Positions 8,077-15,825 of a stretch of 64,000 nt of DNA are shown here, in pieces; position 1 is the stretch's first letter; each line of letters opens with the position of its first letter. The stretch lies in NCBI RefSeq assembly GCF_000167355.1, contig NZ_AAEW02000008.1, positions 62,001 to 126,000 of the forward strand. Reading direction: 5' to 3'. The notes below the pieces were generated by a model. It searched no databases. It saw only the letters and a list, made by a program, of their open reading frames with translations, and was not told the DNA's origin. Position numbers and translations under genes: made by a program. Source of the stretch: Desulfuromonas acetoxidans DSM 684. Its GTDB lineage: Bacteria; Desulfobacterota; Desulfuromonadia; Desulfuromonadales; Desulfuromonadaceae.

Positions 8077-8846
8077 GGGGTAAACTAGGGACGCTCCCCG
8101 GGGTAAACTAGGGACGCTCCCCGGTTTTTCTTGGCCTGCCCGGTTTGCGGGGCCTTAATGTGGTCTGCAATGTCTCTTCCATCTTGTCTATAAACCCCTC
8201 AGAACCGAACGGACGACCTGTGCGGGTTGCACTGCGTAAGCCGTCTTCTGCTTTGTCATCACTTTGCATGACAAAATCGGCATAGGCAGTTCTGTCCTTG
8301 CCGTCAAGCCAGGAGGGGGAATGTAAAATATCATCACGGGCAGAGGTAAGATGAGCTCTGGCGCTGGACCAGCGGTAATCTTCCGCCTTTTCCACCGTGC
8401 CCGATTTGACCGGGTTTCGTTCGACATAGCGTGCCGCCGTCCATAGATAGTCATCCTGTTCCACCAGACACGAAAAGAACCGGTTCTGCCAAATGCGCCC
8501 GCTTTGTTTCAATTTTCGATTGAGATATTGCGTATAGACTTGATTTGTCAGGCCGATGCCGCGAGCCAAAGAGTCCTCTTTTTCGGGAACCACAAGCAAA
8601 TGAACATGGTTGTCCATCAAACAGTAGGCCCAAATCTGCAAAGAAAACGCCTTGCTGTATTTTGCCAGCAGCTTGAGGTATTGCTGACGGTCTTCATCGT
8701 CAAAAAAGACGGTCGCGCGGTTATTACCGCGCTGAGTGACGTGGTGGGGATATTCGGGAACGACAATGCGGGCTATTCTTGGCATGAGAGAAGGATAGAC
8801 TTGTTTCGTGTTAAAAGCAATTTAATAGGGGGAGTGTCCCTCGTTT
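8077..8846 (-). mobile_element. REP-associated-type transposase element, copy 1
   Basis: The transposase gene at 8108-8785 is bounded by related inverted termini. The left end reads AAACTAGGGACGCTCCCC and the inverse of the right end reads AAACGAGGGACACTCCCC. Each end is itself a small palindrome around GGGAC-n-CTCCC. The left end is an exact 23-base tandem duplication (8077-8099 and 8100-8122). The right end at 8826-8846 runs straight into an IS30 transposase fragment. Confidence 0.75.
8108..8785 (-). CDS. Y1/HUH transposase, REP-associated type (copy 1)
   Basis: A 225-residue single-stranded-DNA transposase of the transposase IS200-like (Y1) superfamily, subgroup RAYT/TnpA-REP. N-terminal RIVVPEYPHHVTQRGNN is the typical opening. 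The metal-binding HUH motif is HVH in MDNHVHLLVVP, and the candidate catalytic tyrosine is in NQVYTQYLNRKL. The WQNRFFS and RYVERNPVKSG segments are characteristic of the group. The C-terminal tail RPRKPGRPRKTGERP is a basic DNA-binding extension. These enzymes cut and join REP-type hairpins. It is about 95 percent identical by eye to the copy at 9169-9846, and both frames are intact. Confidence 0.85.
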   Translation of the reverse strand: MPRIARIVVPEYPHHVTQRGNNRATVFFDDEDRQQYLKLLAKYSKAFSLQIWAYCLMDNHVHLLVVPEKEDSLARGIGLTNQVYTQYLNRKLKQSGRIWQNRFFSCLVEQDDYLWTAARYVERNPVKSGTVEKAEDYRWSSARAHLTSARDDILHSPSWLDGKDRTAYADFVMQSDDKAEDGLRSATRTGRPFGSEGFIDKMEETLQTTLRPRKPGRPRKTGERP

Positions 8847-8849
8847 TCT

Positions 8850-9119
8850 GAATTTGCAAACTTCAAAGAGCTTGAGAAAAAGACAAGATTGAGCATTTAC
8901 TTTGCTGATCCGTATGCCGCATGGCAACGCGGTGCGAATGAAAATACCAACGGCTTGTTGAGACAATATTTCCCAAAAGGAATAGATTTTCGCAAAACAG
9001 ATGAAATCGCAGTCACTGAGGCCGTAAGAAAGTTAAATAATCGACCACGCAAATGCCTTGGATACCGAACGCCTAATGAAGTGTTCTGGTCAGCGGCACG
9101 TGGTGCACTTGCAATTTGA
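8850..9119 (+). pseudogene. IS30-family transposase, C-terminal fragment
   Basis: A continuous frame of about 90 codons reads from EFANFKELEKK through DPYAAWQRGANENTNG to the end FWSAARGALAI. This is the C-terminal third of an IS30-family DDE transposase; ANENTNGLLRQYFPKG contains the catalytic glutamate. The N-terminal two thirds are missing. The fragment starts at the right end of transposase element copy 1 and stops just before the left end of copy 2. The last 32 bases (9095-9126) recur at 12082-12113 with one mismatch. Confidence 0.85.
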
Positions 9120-9168
9120 ATTCACCGCCGACCCAGGGGTAAACTAGGGTAAACTAGGGTAGGGTAAA

Positions 9169-9846
9169 CTAGGGACGCTCCCCGGTTTTTCTTGGCCTGC
9201 CCGGTTTGCGGGGCCTTAATGTGGTCTGCAATGTCTCTTCCATCGTATCGATAAACCCCTCAGAGCCGAACGGGCGACCCGTGCAGGTTGCGCTACGCAA
9301 GTGGTCTTCAGCTTTGTCGTCACTCTGCATGACAAAATCGGCATAGGCTGACTTGTCTTTGTCATCAAGCCAGGAGGGTGAATGTAAAAGATCATCACAG
9401 CCAGAGGTGAGATGAGCCCTGGCGCTGGACCAGCGGTAATCTTCCGCCTTTTCCACTGTGCCTGATTTGACCGGGTTCCGTTCGATATAGCGTGCCACCG
9501 TCCACAGATAGTCATCCTGTTCAACCAGACATGAAAAGAACCGGTTTTGCCAAATACGACCGCTTTGCTTCAATTTGCGATTGAGATATTGCGTATAGAC
9601 TTGATTTGTCAGGCCAATGCCGCGAGCCAAAGAGTCCTCATTTTCGGGAACCACGAGCAAATGAACATGGTTGTCCATTAAACAATAAGCCCAAATCTGC
9701 AAAGAAAACGCCTTGCTGTATTTTGCCAGCAGTTTGAGGTATTGCTGGCGATCTTCATTGTCAAAAAAGACAGTCGCACGGTTGTTACCGCGCTGAGTGA
9801 CGTGGTGGGGATATTCGGGAACGACAATGCGGGCTATTCTTGGCAT
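9169..9846 (-). CDS. Y1/HUH transposase, REP-associated type (copy 2)
   Basis: A 225-residue second copy of the transposase at 8108-8785, with the same HUH (MDNHVHLLVVP) and tyrosine (VYTQYLNRKL) motifs and the same basic tail. Differences are scattered substitutions such as DNED for DDED, VARYIERN for AARYVERN, and a changed C-terminal third (SGCDDLLHSPSWLDDKDKS). Both copies therefore seem to have evolved under selection rather than being a very recent duplication. The frame is intact and the gene is probably functional. Confidence 0.85.
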   Translation of the reverse strand: MPRIARIVVPEYPHHVTQRGNNRATVFFDNEDRQQYLKLLAKYSKAFSLQIWAYCLMDNHVHLLVVPENEDSLARGIGLTNQVYTQYLNRKLKQSGRIWQNRFFSCLVEQDDYLWTVARYIERNPVKSGTVEKAEDYRWSSARAHLTSGCDDLLHSPSWLDDKDKSAYADFVMQSDDKAEDHLRSATCTGRPFGSEGFIDTMEETLQTTLRPRKPGRPRKTGERP

Positions 9847-9900
9847 GCGTGAAGGATAGACTTGTTTCGTGTTAAAAGCAATTTAATAGGGGGAGTGTCC

Positions 9901-9974
9901 CTCGTTTCCCCTCGTTTCCCCTCGTTTCCTCCTCGTTTCCTCCTCGTTTCCTCCTCGTTTCCTCCTCGTTTCCT
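9901..9974. repeat. Tandem array of CTCGTTTCC(T)C units
   Basis: Seven copies of CTCGTTT start at 9901, 9911, 9921, 9932, 9943, 9954 and 9965, so the period shifts from 10 to 11 bases. The unit is the terminal sequence of the transposase element. A single unmultiplied copy of the same end occurs at 8836-8846 and another at 10626-10640. Confidence 0.9.
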
Positions 9975-9976
9975 GG

Positions 9977-10309
9977 GTGTTGGAGATTGGCGATCCAAGC
10001 CGCTTTCACTCAAGCCGGGAAGCCATTAGCTATTGCGGACTGTGCAGCGCACAGCGAGAGTCTGCCGGGAAAGAGCAACGAGGACCGCTTTCCAAAAAGC
10101 GCAACAAGCACCTCCAGACCATACTGATCGAAGCCGCCGAACTGGCTCCACGATGGAATGCTCAACTGGCAGAATTACATGAAAAAGAGTTGGCCAAAGG
10201 CAATCGCAACCGAGCCACTTTAGCGGTTGCACGCAAACTGGTTGAATATCTGTTGGCCGTTGATCGACGCGGTACAGCTTTTGAGGAGAGACAATCTCAG
10301 GTCGCCTGA
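9977..10309 (+). pseudogene. IS110-family transposase, C-terminal fragment
   Basis: About 110 codons of the Transposase_20 domain of IS110/IS1111-family recombinases. The helix-hairpin-helix region IGDPSRFHSSREAISYCGL is followed by GPLSKKRNKHLQTILIEAA and ends in LAVARKLVEYLLAVDR. The N-terminal DEDD (RuvC-like) catalytic half is absent, so the gene is dead. The fragment begins directly at the end of a tandem repeat array. If it is IS1111-like, the downstream 300 bases may be the right end that encodes its guide RNA, but I cannot establish this by eye. Confidence 0.85.
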
Positions 10310-10646
10310 GCTGAAGAAAAACAGATCATCTTTGTATCAAACGATCTTCCCGCCGGGCCTTGCAGAACGAGGGACTACGTGAGCTTCGCTGCACGACATT
10401 GGGAGTGTTTCGAGGCCGGCGGGTTGGCCCTAACTCAATCTTCTGTGAAGGGATGATATCCCAGAGACAGCACATGGATGTCTGGTCGCCGATGTGGCGG
10501 ACCGAAAGAACAGATCAAAAAGATCGAAGGGTGCAAAGGGTAAAGAAAAACAAAGTCGCCACCGGGAGTAGGCCCGTGAGGTAAAGGGAAACCTCCGTTT
10601 TCCCCTTGACTTTACTTATCATGGATGTCCCTCGTTTCCCCTCCAT
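10310..10646. other. Non-coding flank of the IS110 fragment
   Basis: About 335 bases with no credible gene. They are probably the non-coding right end of the IS110-family element plus junction DNA. At 10626-10640 is one copy of the transposase-element right end (TGTCCCTCGTTTCCCCT), which marks the seam with the duplicated cytochrome fragment. Confidence 0.5.
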
Positions 10647-10769
10647 ACGCAAGGCCTTCTGTTCCTCGGTCAGTTCTCTCTCCTGCTGTTGGCAGCCCAT
10701 GAGCAGGCTCACAAGTACGATCAGTCCAAAAGCGATGATTTGTGTTTTGGAAATGGGGGGACGTTGCAC
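10647..10769 (-). pseudogene. Truncated duplicate of the cytochrome c lipoprotein gene
   Basis: The first 41 codons of a second copy of the gene at 6265-6633 are present: signal segment, lipobox LLMGC, then QQQERELTEEQKALR. The haem-binding part is gone. The frame then runs into unrelated DNA and stops at 10515. The GTG start (10767-10769) and the AGGAGG 8 bases upstream are conserved, and the similarity continues through the leader to about 10877. The 5' part has diverged by scattered substitutions, so the duplication is not recent. The break coincides with a transposase-element end. Confidence 0.85.
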
Positions 10770-10903
10770 GATGGTCACCTCCTGAGCTGAAAACTCATCT
10801 GACGAAATGAAATTCCCTTGGTTATTGTCTGACAGGATAGCAAATTATCGGTAAATCAAAAGGGGGGAGGGGGGCGATGGTTACGGAGTAGTGTGCCATC
10901 GAA

Positions 10904-12043
10904 TCAGGCCGACCCGGTATTTGCCATATAGGCATTAATTGCGGATATATAGTGATTGGTCAGTTCTTGCGTTTCCTGAAAAACCAAATCCAAAGCCGGG
11001 TCGCTCTTGGCTTGCTGACTGGAGCTTAGTCCCCAATCTTTTTCAATGTAAATTCGATTAAACTCCCCTAGATTTTCTGCGTAATGATTGAACATCTCGG
11101 AAATTTGCTCAGAACTATCTCGCTTGATATATTCTGCATTTTCAATCAATCCTTGGAAATAATCCTCTGCCCCTAACAAGCCATTCTCAGAGTTCGAAAT
11201 ACTCTGTTGTAACTTTGCATTGATTTCAAGTCCCTCCTCCAGGGCTTGAATCTCTTCCCCGATAGCTTCGGAAAATTGGGGGAATCGTTGTATTTTTCTC
11301 TCTTGTTGATCAATGTGATCTGTCATGAGTTGCTCTTGAAACGCACGAATTTCAGAGAGAAAATTGCTATATTCCTCTTTTAACCCATCGCTCATCGGCA
11401 ATTTTGCAATGGCCTGAGCAGCAACTTCATAATCGTAATTTGCTTTAAACAGAGAGAAACTTGAGTTTAGATAGTTTCTCGAAGAGCGAATGGCAGAATC
11501 CATTGCCCCTGTGATGGTCGCCTGATCTTGCCCGGAAAGTTCTTCTGAAGCCTTTGTTGTGAGCTGGTCCAGTTTTTCAGTCAGATGATCGGTTTCATGA
11601 ATGTCACCGCTCGAACTTAAAGCTTCGTGGAAACTCCATTCGCCAATCAATGTCGAGCCGGAGTACTGGATAATAATCTCTGAATCGCTGGCAACTCCTC
11701 CGGTAATCGGCCCCACGTCATTTATTCGCGCTTCCAGTTCTGGGTCAACTGTAAGCCTGAAAGTTTCACTATTCGGAGGGTTTCTTAACCATTGAAGAAA
11801 ATTTTCGTCAAAAAACGCCTCGTCTGATTGCTCCAGGGCGTCAACAAATTTACCCCTCTCTGTGTCTGAAAGGCCAAAAGCATATGTTTGTAGATTGAGC
11901 TTGAATTGGGCTTCAGATGAAAAATGAACTGTATCCTCTCTGCCCGCTTCAACCTTGCTGTCAATACGATCAAAAGCTTTACTGTCAAGAGTTAAAGCCT
12001 CTAAATTGGCTGATTTGTTAAAAGCGGTATTGATGGTGTTCAT
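10904..12043 (-). CDS. Unknown protein, long helical, flagellin-like leader
   Basis: A 379-residue acidic protein without signal peptide or membrane helix. Residues 30-45 (GREDTVHFSSEAQFKL) resemble the D-x-V-x-[IL]-S-x-x-A segment of the sigma-28 operon protein at 4846. The rest is mainly helical and probably coiled coil, with long stretches such as EEYSNFLSEIRAFQEQL and EAIGEEIQALEEGLE. I recognise no domain. The start is the ATG at 12041-12043 with GGAGG 10 bases upstream. Upstream DNA was replaced 39 bases before the start by an IS30 remnant, so the native promoter may be lost. It could be a secreted or flagella-related protein, but this rests only on the leader resemblance. Confidence 0.65.
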   Translation of the reverse strand: MNTINTAFNKSANLEALTLDSKAFDRIDSKVEAGREDTVHFSSEAQFKLNLQTYAFGLSDTERGKFVDALEQSDEAFFDENFLQWLRNPPNSETFRLTVDPELEARINDVGPITGGVASDSEIIIQYSGSTLIGEWSFHEALSSSGDIHETDHLTEKLDQLTTKASEELSGQDQATITGAMDSAIRSSRNYLNSSFSLFKANYDYEVAAQAIAKLPMSDGLKEEYSNFLSEIRAFQEQLMTDHIDQQERKIQRFPQFSEAIGEEIQALEEGLEINAKLQQSISNSENGLLGAEDYFQGLIENAEYIKRDSSEQISEMFNHYAENLGEFNRIYIEKDWGLSSSQQAKSDPALDLVFQETQELTNHYISAINAYMANTGSA

Positions 12044-12081
12044 CGTTATCAGTCCTCCATTTAGGAGCTTAAACTGGGAGA

Positions 12082-12113
12082 GGCACGTGGTGCACTTGCA
12101 ATTTGGATTCACC
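12082..12113 (+). mobile_element. 32-base IS30 end remnant
   Basis: A 32-base stretch matches the terminal 32 bases of the IS30 fragment at 9095-9126 with one mismatch. It lies between two hypothetical genes. It supplies the last codons and stop of the gene at 12109-12591 and lies just upstream of the gene starting at 12043, so it marks an old recombination seam. Confidence 0.75.
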
Positions 12114-12591
12114 TCTCTCCACTTTCTTTTGATTCCTCATATTCTAGTAAATTAATAAGCTCTTCGATGGTTGATTGCTTGTCAATAAGCATGCTTCGCT
12201 CAATTATTGTTAATAACAAGCCAACAGAGAGAGCTAGTAATGCAAAATTTTCCATATTAAATAGATGAAGTATTGAAGAAATAACACCTGTAAATGCAAC
12301 ATAAACTAAAAGGAACTTTATTCTGTTTGTAATTCTGCTGCTGTGATTTTTTAGAATAAATATCCATTTTTTTAGTTCAATATTTTTTGGAGGATTTTCC
12401 TTGAATATCGATGATGAAAACTTTTGATCAAATGTGAAATCTGTTCGTCGAGTTTTTTGATAATTAGGATGCTCTCGTTTTGGTAAGTAAAAAATTCTTT
12501 CTAGTAATGCAGAGCAGTTTAGCCAAGATGAAAAATAATGTTTTTTCCTGTTCTCTTCATATTTTTTGCAGATTTCATTGATTCTATCCAT
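12109..12591 (-). CDS. Hypothetical two-helix membrane protein, 3' end cut by IS remnant
   Basis: A 160-residue protein with a basic cytoplasmic N-terminal half and two membrane helices (about residues 91-110 and 114-132), then a short acidic tail. AAGGAA lies 9 bases before the ATG. The DNA is clearly more AT-rich than the neighbouring genes, which suggests foreign origin. The stop codon falls inside the 32-base IS30 remnant, so the original C-terminus was probably longer. I recognise no family. A role in a phage-defence or toxin-like system is possible for such orphan genes, but nothing here shows it. Confidence 0.55.
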   Translation of the reverse strand: MDRINEICKKYEENRKKHYFSSWLNCSALLERIFYLPKREHPNYQKTRRTDFTFDQKFSSSIFKENPPKNIELKKWIFILKNHSSRITNRIKFLLVYVAFTGVISSILHLFNMENFALLALSVGLLLTIIERSMLIDKQSTIEELINLLEYEESKESGER

Positions 12592-12783
12592 AAGAAATTC
12601 CTTTTTAAAAACTAATATTTATAACATATGCCAACAGTTTGGATGATAGTTTATTATGATTATTTGAATTACTGAGGATAGTCTACCTTTTTTCATTCTT
12701 TGTTGAAAGCCAGAACTTAACTTTGCAACACAGAGATGAAATTGTTCAAAGCTTTGTGTGATGAGGCAAGATGTAAATGAACT

Positions 12784-13045
12784 TAAACTAGGGACACTCC
12801 CCGGTTTTTCTTGGCCTGCCCGGTTTGCGGGGCCTTAATGTGGTCTTCAATGTCTCTTCCATTTTATCGATAAACCCCTCAGAACCGAACGGACGACCTG
12901 TCCGGGTTGCGCTGCGCAAGCTGTCTTCAGCTTTGTCGTCACTTTGTAGGACAAAATCGGCATAGGCAGACCTGTCCTTGCCGTCAAGCCAAGAGGGTAA
13001 ATGTAAAAGATCATCATGGGCAGAGGTGAGATGCGCGCTGGCGCT
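12784..13045 (-). pseudogene. REP-associated-type transposase remnant (copy 3)
   Basis: The left end (TAAACTAGGGACACTCCCC) and the last 80 or so codons of a third copy of the transposase at 8108-8785, about as similar to each copy as they are to each other. The remnant stops abruptly at 13045. It is replaced by a motif with CCGGGGACAGTATATTCAT that is related in inverse to 6848-6870. It lies directly beyond the end of the cobalamin cluster. Confidence 0.85.
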
Positions 13046-13069
13046 ATAGGAGTTCCGGGGACAGTATAT

Positions 13070-14485
13070 TCATCTTTGCATTTTATGTTCTGAAGTCGAC
13101 ACTACCTCTTGCAACACCGAGAGAAATCTATCTAATGCATTTGGTGACGAAGTCAGATGCAAATGGATATAGCTCGTTAAAACTTGCATTGAGGAATACC
13201 CTTCATCGTGTAACGACCCGTCACGATTAGCACGTGCCTGATAAGCAGCTTCCCAGACCGGATTATTCAACGGATAATTACACAATTCCGAATAATGAAA
13301 CTCATGCCCACGTAGTTGCGCACCCGTAGCACCAAACAACGTAGACTGCTGCAAAGTCACTTCCATATACCCAAGACGCTTACGACGTGAGCACATTCGG
13401 GTCCAACTTGGCAGGATGCCGACATACGGCCAGCTTTTCTCTTCTTTCAGTAACCCCTGACTGAGATACATCAATCCACCGCACTCGGCATACACGGGGC
13501 GGTCACTGTTGCAGAACTCCCGGATACTGTTGAGCATGGTGTGATTGCTCGATAGTTGCTCAGCGTGTTCTTCCGGGTAGCCGCCGCCGAGGTAGAGGCC
13601 GTTGCAGCCGGCGGGCAGTTCCTTGTCTTCCAATGGCGAGAAAAACACTAACTGCACGCCACGTTGCTCCAGAGCGTCGAACAGGTCCTGATAGTAAAAC
13701 TGAAAGGCGGCATCGCGGGCAATAGCCAGACGCACAGTGCCGTTTGCGATAACTTTGATCGGGGGCGCGGGCGGTATTGGTGGCAGTGATGGCGCATTGC
13801 GTGCCTGTTGCAGCAGGTGGTCGAGGTTGAGGTGCTGCTCCGCGGCACCGGCGAGTTGCTGGATGAGGGCAGCGTTCCATGAGGTTTCCGTGGCGGAGAC
13901 CAGACCGAGGTGGCGGCTGGGCAGAGCCGGTAGGGCGTTGCGCGGTACGGCACCGAGTAGCGGTGGCAGGTTGGCGGCCTGCAATGCTTGAGTGAGCAGG
14001 GTGGCGTGGGAGTCGGAGCCGCAGAAGTTGGCGATCACTCCGGCCAGGGTGATGGCGGGCTCAAAGCTGGCGTAGCCGTGGACCAGGGCGGCAAGGCTGC
14101 GGGCCATGCCGTGGCTGTTGACCACCAGGGCCACGGGAGCCTGGAGCCAGTCGGCGATCTGGGCGGTGCTGCCGTCGAGGCTGGCCGGGCTGCTGCCGTC
14201 GTAAAGGCCCATCACTCCTTCAATGATGGCGATGTCGGCATCGGCGCTGCGCTCGGCAAACAGGCGGGTGACGTAGTCGCGGCCGCACATCCAGCCGTCG
14301 AGGTTGTAGCACGGGCGGCCCGACACCCGGCTGAGGTGGCCGGGGTCGAGGTAGTCCGGCCCGACCTTGAAGGTCTGCACGGTGAGGCCGCGTTGACGCA
14401 GGGCCGCAACCAGCGCCAAGGTCAGGGACGATTTGCCGACGCCGCTGTGGCTGCCGGCGATCACCAGCCGTGGACAGCCGGTCAA
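13070..14485 (-). CDS. cbiA: Cobyrinate a,c-diamide synthase
   Basis: A 471-residue cytoplasmic enzyme that amidates the a and c side chains of cobyrinate using glutamine and ATP. The N-terminal P-loop is AGSHSGVGKSSL. KVGPDYLDPGH follows and is typical of CbiA/CobB. The C-terminal class I glutamine amidotransferase domain has its nucleophile in YAECGGLMYL and its His in YIHLHL. It is the last gene of the cobalamin cluster and overlaps the upstream fusion gene by 4 bases. Base composition changes inside the gene: the C-terminal third (13070-13550) is visibly poorer in G+C than the rest. This suggests recombination with related DNA. The reading frame and motifs are intact. Confidence 0.93.
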   Translation of the reverse strand: MTGCPRLVIAGSHSGVGKSSLTLALVAALRQRGLTVQTFKVGPDYLDPGHLSRVSGRPCYNLDGWMCGRDYVTRLFAERSADADIAIIEGVMGLYDGSSPASLDGSTAQIADWLQAPVALVVNSHGMARSLAALVHGYASFEPAITLAGVIANFCGSDSHATLLTQALQAANLPPLLGAVPRNALPALPSRHLGLVSATETSWNAALIQQLAGAAEQHLNLDHLLQQARNAPSLPPIPPAPPIKVIANGTVRLAIARDAAFQFYYQDLFDALEQRGVQLVFFSPLEDKELPAGCNGLYLGGGYPEEHAEQLSSNHTMLNSIREFCNSDRPVYAECGGLMYLSQGLLKEEKSWPYVGILPSWTRMCSRRKRLGYMEVTLQQSTLFGATGAQLRGHEFHYSELCNYPLNNPVWEAAYQARANRDGSLHDEGYSSMQVLTSYIHLHLTSSPNALDRFLSVLQEVVSTSEHKMQR

Positions 14486-15825
14486 AACTCCACCCCCTTG
14501 CGTGCCGGAATGCCCTGCTCAAAGGCGTGCTTGACGGGCTGAATTTCGCTGACCGTATCGGCCAGATCGATGAGGGCGGGCACGGCGTGACGGCCGGTGA
14601 GCACCAGGGTAAGCGGGGCCGGGGCGCGGCGCAGCAGATCGACCACCTTGTGTTCGTCGAGCAGACCCCGTGCCACGGTGCCGCACAGTTCGTCGAGGAT
14701 GATCAGGTCGTGGTTGCCGCTGAAGATGGCGGCTTCGGCGCGGGCCAGCCCCTGCTCGGCGGCTTCACGGTGGGCGGCGTACAGGGGATGATCCGGCTTG
14801 GGCACGAAGCCGAGGCCGCATTGCTCGACGGGCACGCCGAGCCGTTCCAGCGCGGCCAGTTCGCCGACATCGGGGTCGTTCTTCATGAACTGGAGGATGT
14901 GCACACGCTGGCCGTGGCCGACGGCGCGCAACGCCATGCCGAAGGCCGCAGTGGACTTGCCCTTGCCGTTGCCGGTAAAGATGAGAATATTGGTGCGCGC
15001 GGTGTCATCCTGCGGCGTGGTGTCGGCCGCTTTGGAGGGGGACTCCGCTGATGTTGCTTCCGTCGTCAGGCTGCTCTGGAACCAGTCCAACCGCTCATGC
15101 AGTGTCACCACGTCACCAATCAGGATCACCGCCGGGCTGGTGACGCCCTGTTGGGCGACCTGTTGCGGTGCATCGGCCAGGGTGGCGATGAGGGTGCGTT
15201 GCTGCGGGGTGGAGGCATGGCTGACCACGGCCACCGGCGTGTCTTCTGCGCGGCCGTGGCGGATCAGCTCGTCGCAGATGGTGGCGATGTTGGTCAAGCC
15301 CATGTAAAACACCAGGGTGCCGTGACCGCGACCCAGAGCGGGCCAGTCGATATCGCGCTGCGGGTCTTTGCGGGTGTTGAGATGACCGGTGACCAGGGTG
15401 ACGCTGGTGGTGAAGTCGCGATGGGTCAGGGGGATGCCCGCGTAGGCTCCGGCGGCGAACCCGGCGGTGACGCCCGGCACCACTTCAAACGGAATGCCCG
15501 CCTCGGCCAGGGTGTCGATCTCCTCGCCGCCACGGCCGAACACAAACGGATCGCCGCCCTTGAGGCGCACCACCACTTTGTCCTCACGCGCTTTCTCGAC
15601 CAGTAACGCATTGATCTGCTCCTGGGGCAGGGCGTGATGGCCCATGTTTTTGCCGACGTAGATCTGTTCCGCTGCCGGGGACACATCGCCCAACAGGGCT
15701 GGATTGCACAGCCGGTCGTAAAGCACCACGTCGGCGCGTTGCAGGCAGCGTTTGCCTTTGACCGTGATCAGGCCGCTGTCGCCGGGACCGGCACCCACCA
15801 GATAAACCTGCGTTGTTTTATTCAC
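14482..15825 (-). CDS. Fusion: uroporphyrinogen-III methyltransferase / corrinoid adenosyltransferase
   Basis: A 447-residue two-domain protein. Residues 5-250 are a SUMT (CobA/SirA type): [18 protein letters not shown], the [18 protein letters not shown] motif and [18 protein letters not shown]. It makes precorrin-2 from uroporphyrinogen III. After a linker rich in Ser, Thr and Ala, residues 276-447 are a CobO/BtuR-type ATP:cob(I)alamin adenosyltransferase, with P-loop [17 protein letters not shown] and [11 protein letters not shown]. The fusion joins the first committed step of the pathway to a late step. I choose GTG at 15823-15825 because AGGAGA lies 7 bases upstream and it overlaps the preceding stop (GTGA). 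SUMT is more often fused to HemD; this pairing is uncommon to my knowledge. Confidence 0.9.
   Translation of the reverse strand: MNKTTQVYLVGAGPGDSGLITVKGKRCLQRADVVLYDRLCNPALLGDVSPAAEQIYVGKNMGHHALPQEQINALLVEKAREDKVVVRLKGGDPFVFGRGGEEIDTLAEAGIPFEVVPGVTAGFAAGAYAGIPLTHRDFTTSVTLVTGHLNTRKDPQRDIDWPALGRGHGTLVFYMGLTNIATICDELIRHGRAEDTPVAVVSHASTPQQRTLIATLADAPQQVAQQGVTSPAVILIGDVVTLHERLDWFQSSLTTEATSAESPSKAADTTPQDDTARTNILIFTGNGKGKSTAAFGMALRAVGHGQRVHILQFMKNDPDVGELAALERLGVPVEQCGLGFVPKPDHPLYAAHREAAEQGLARAEAAIFSGNHDLIILDELCGTVARGLLDEHKVVDLLRRAPAPLTLVLTGRHAVPALIDLADTVSEIQPVKHAFEQGIPARKGVEF

Larger units (their letters stand above)
9136..9974 (-). mobile_element. REP-associated-type transposase element, copy 2, with expanded ends
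   Basis: Same element as copy 1, but both ends have grown. On the left the unit TAAACTAGGG is repeated (9140, 9150 and 9165, with a partial unit between). On the right CTCGTTT recurs seven times between 9901 and 9971 with spacing 10, 10, 11, 11, 11 and 11. The right array ends exactly where an IS110-family transposase fragment begins. Confidence 0.75.

Noticed and set aside
9901-9974. Regular short repeats that might suggest a CRISPR array
   Set aside because: The units are 10-11 bases with no spacers between them, and no cas genes are present. It is a simple tandem array at a transposase-element end.
10360-10584. 74-codon frame after the IS110 fragment
   Set aside because: It lies in the presumed non-coding end of the insertion element and its product has no protein-like pattern.
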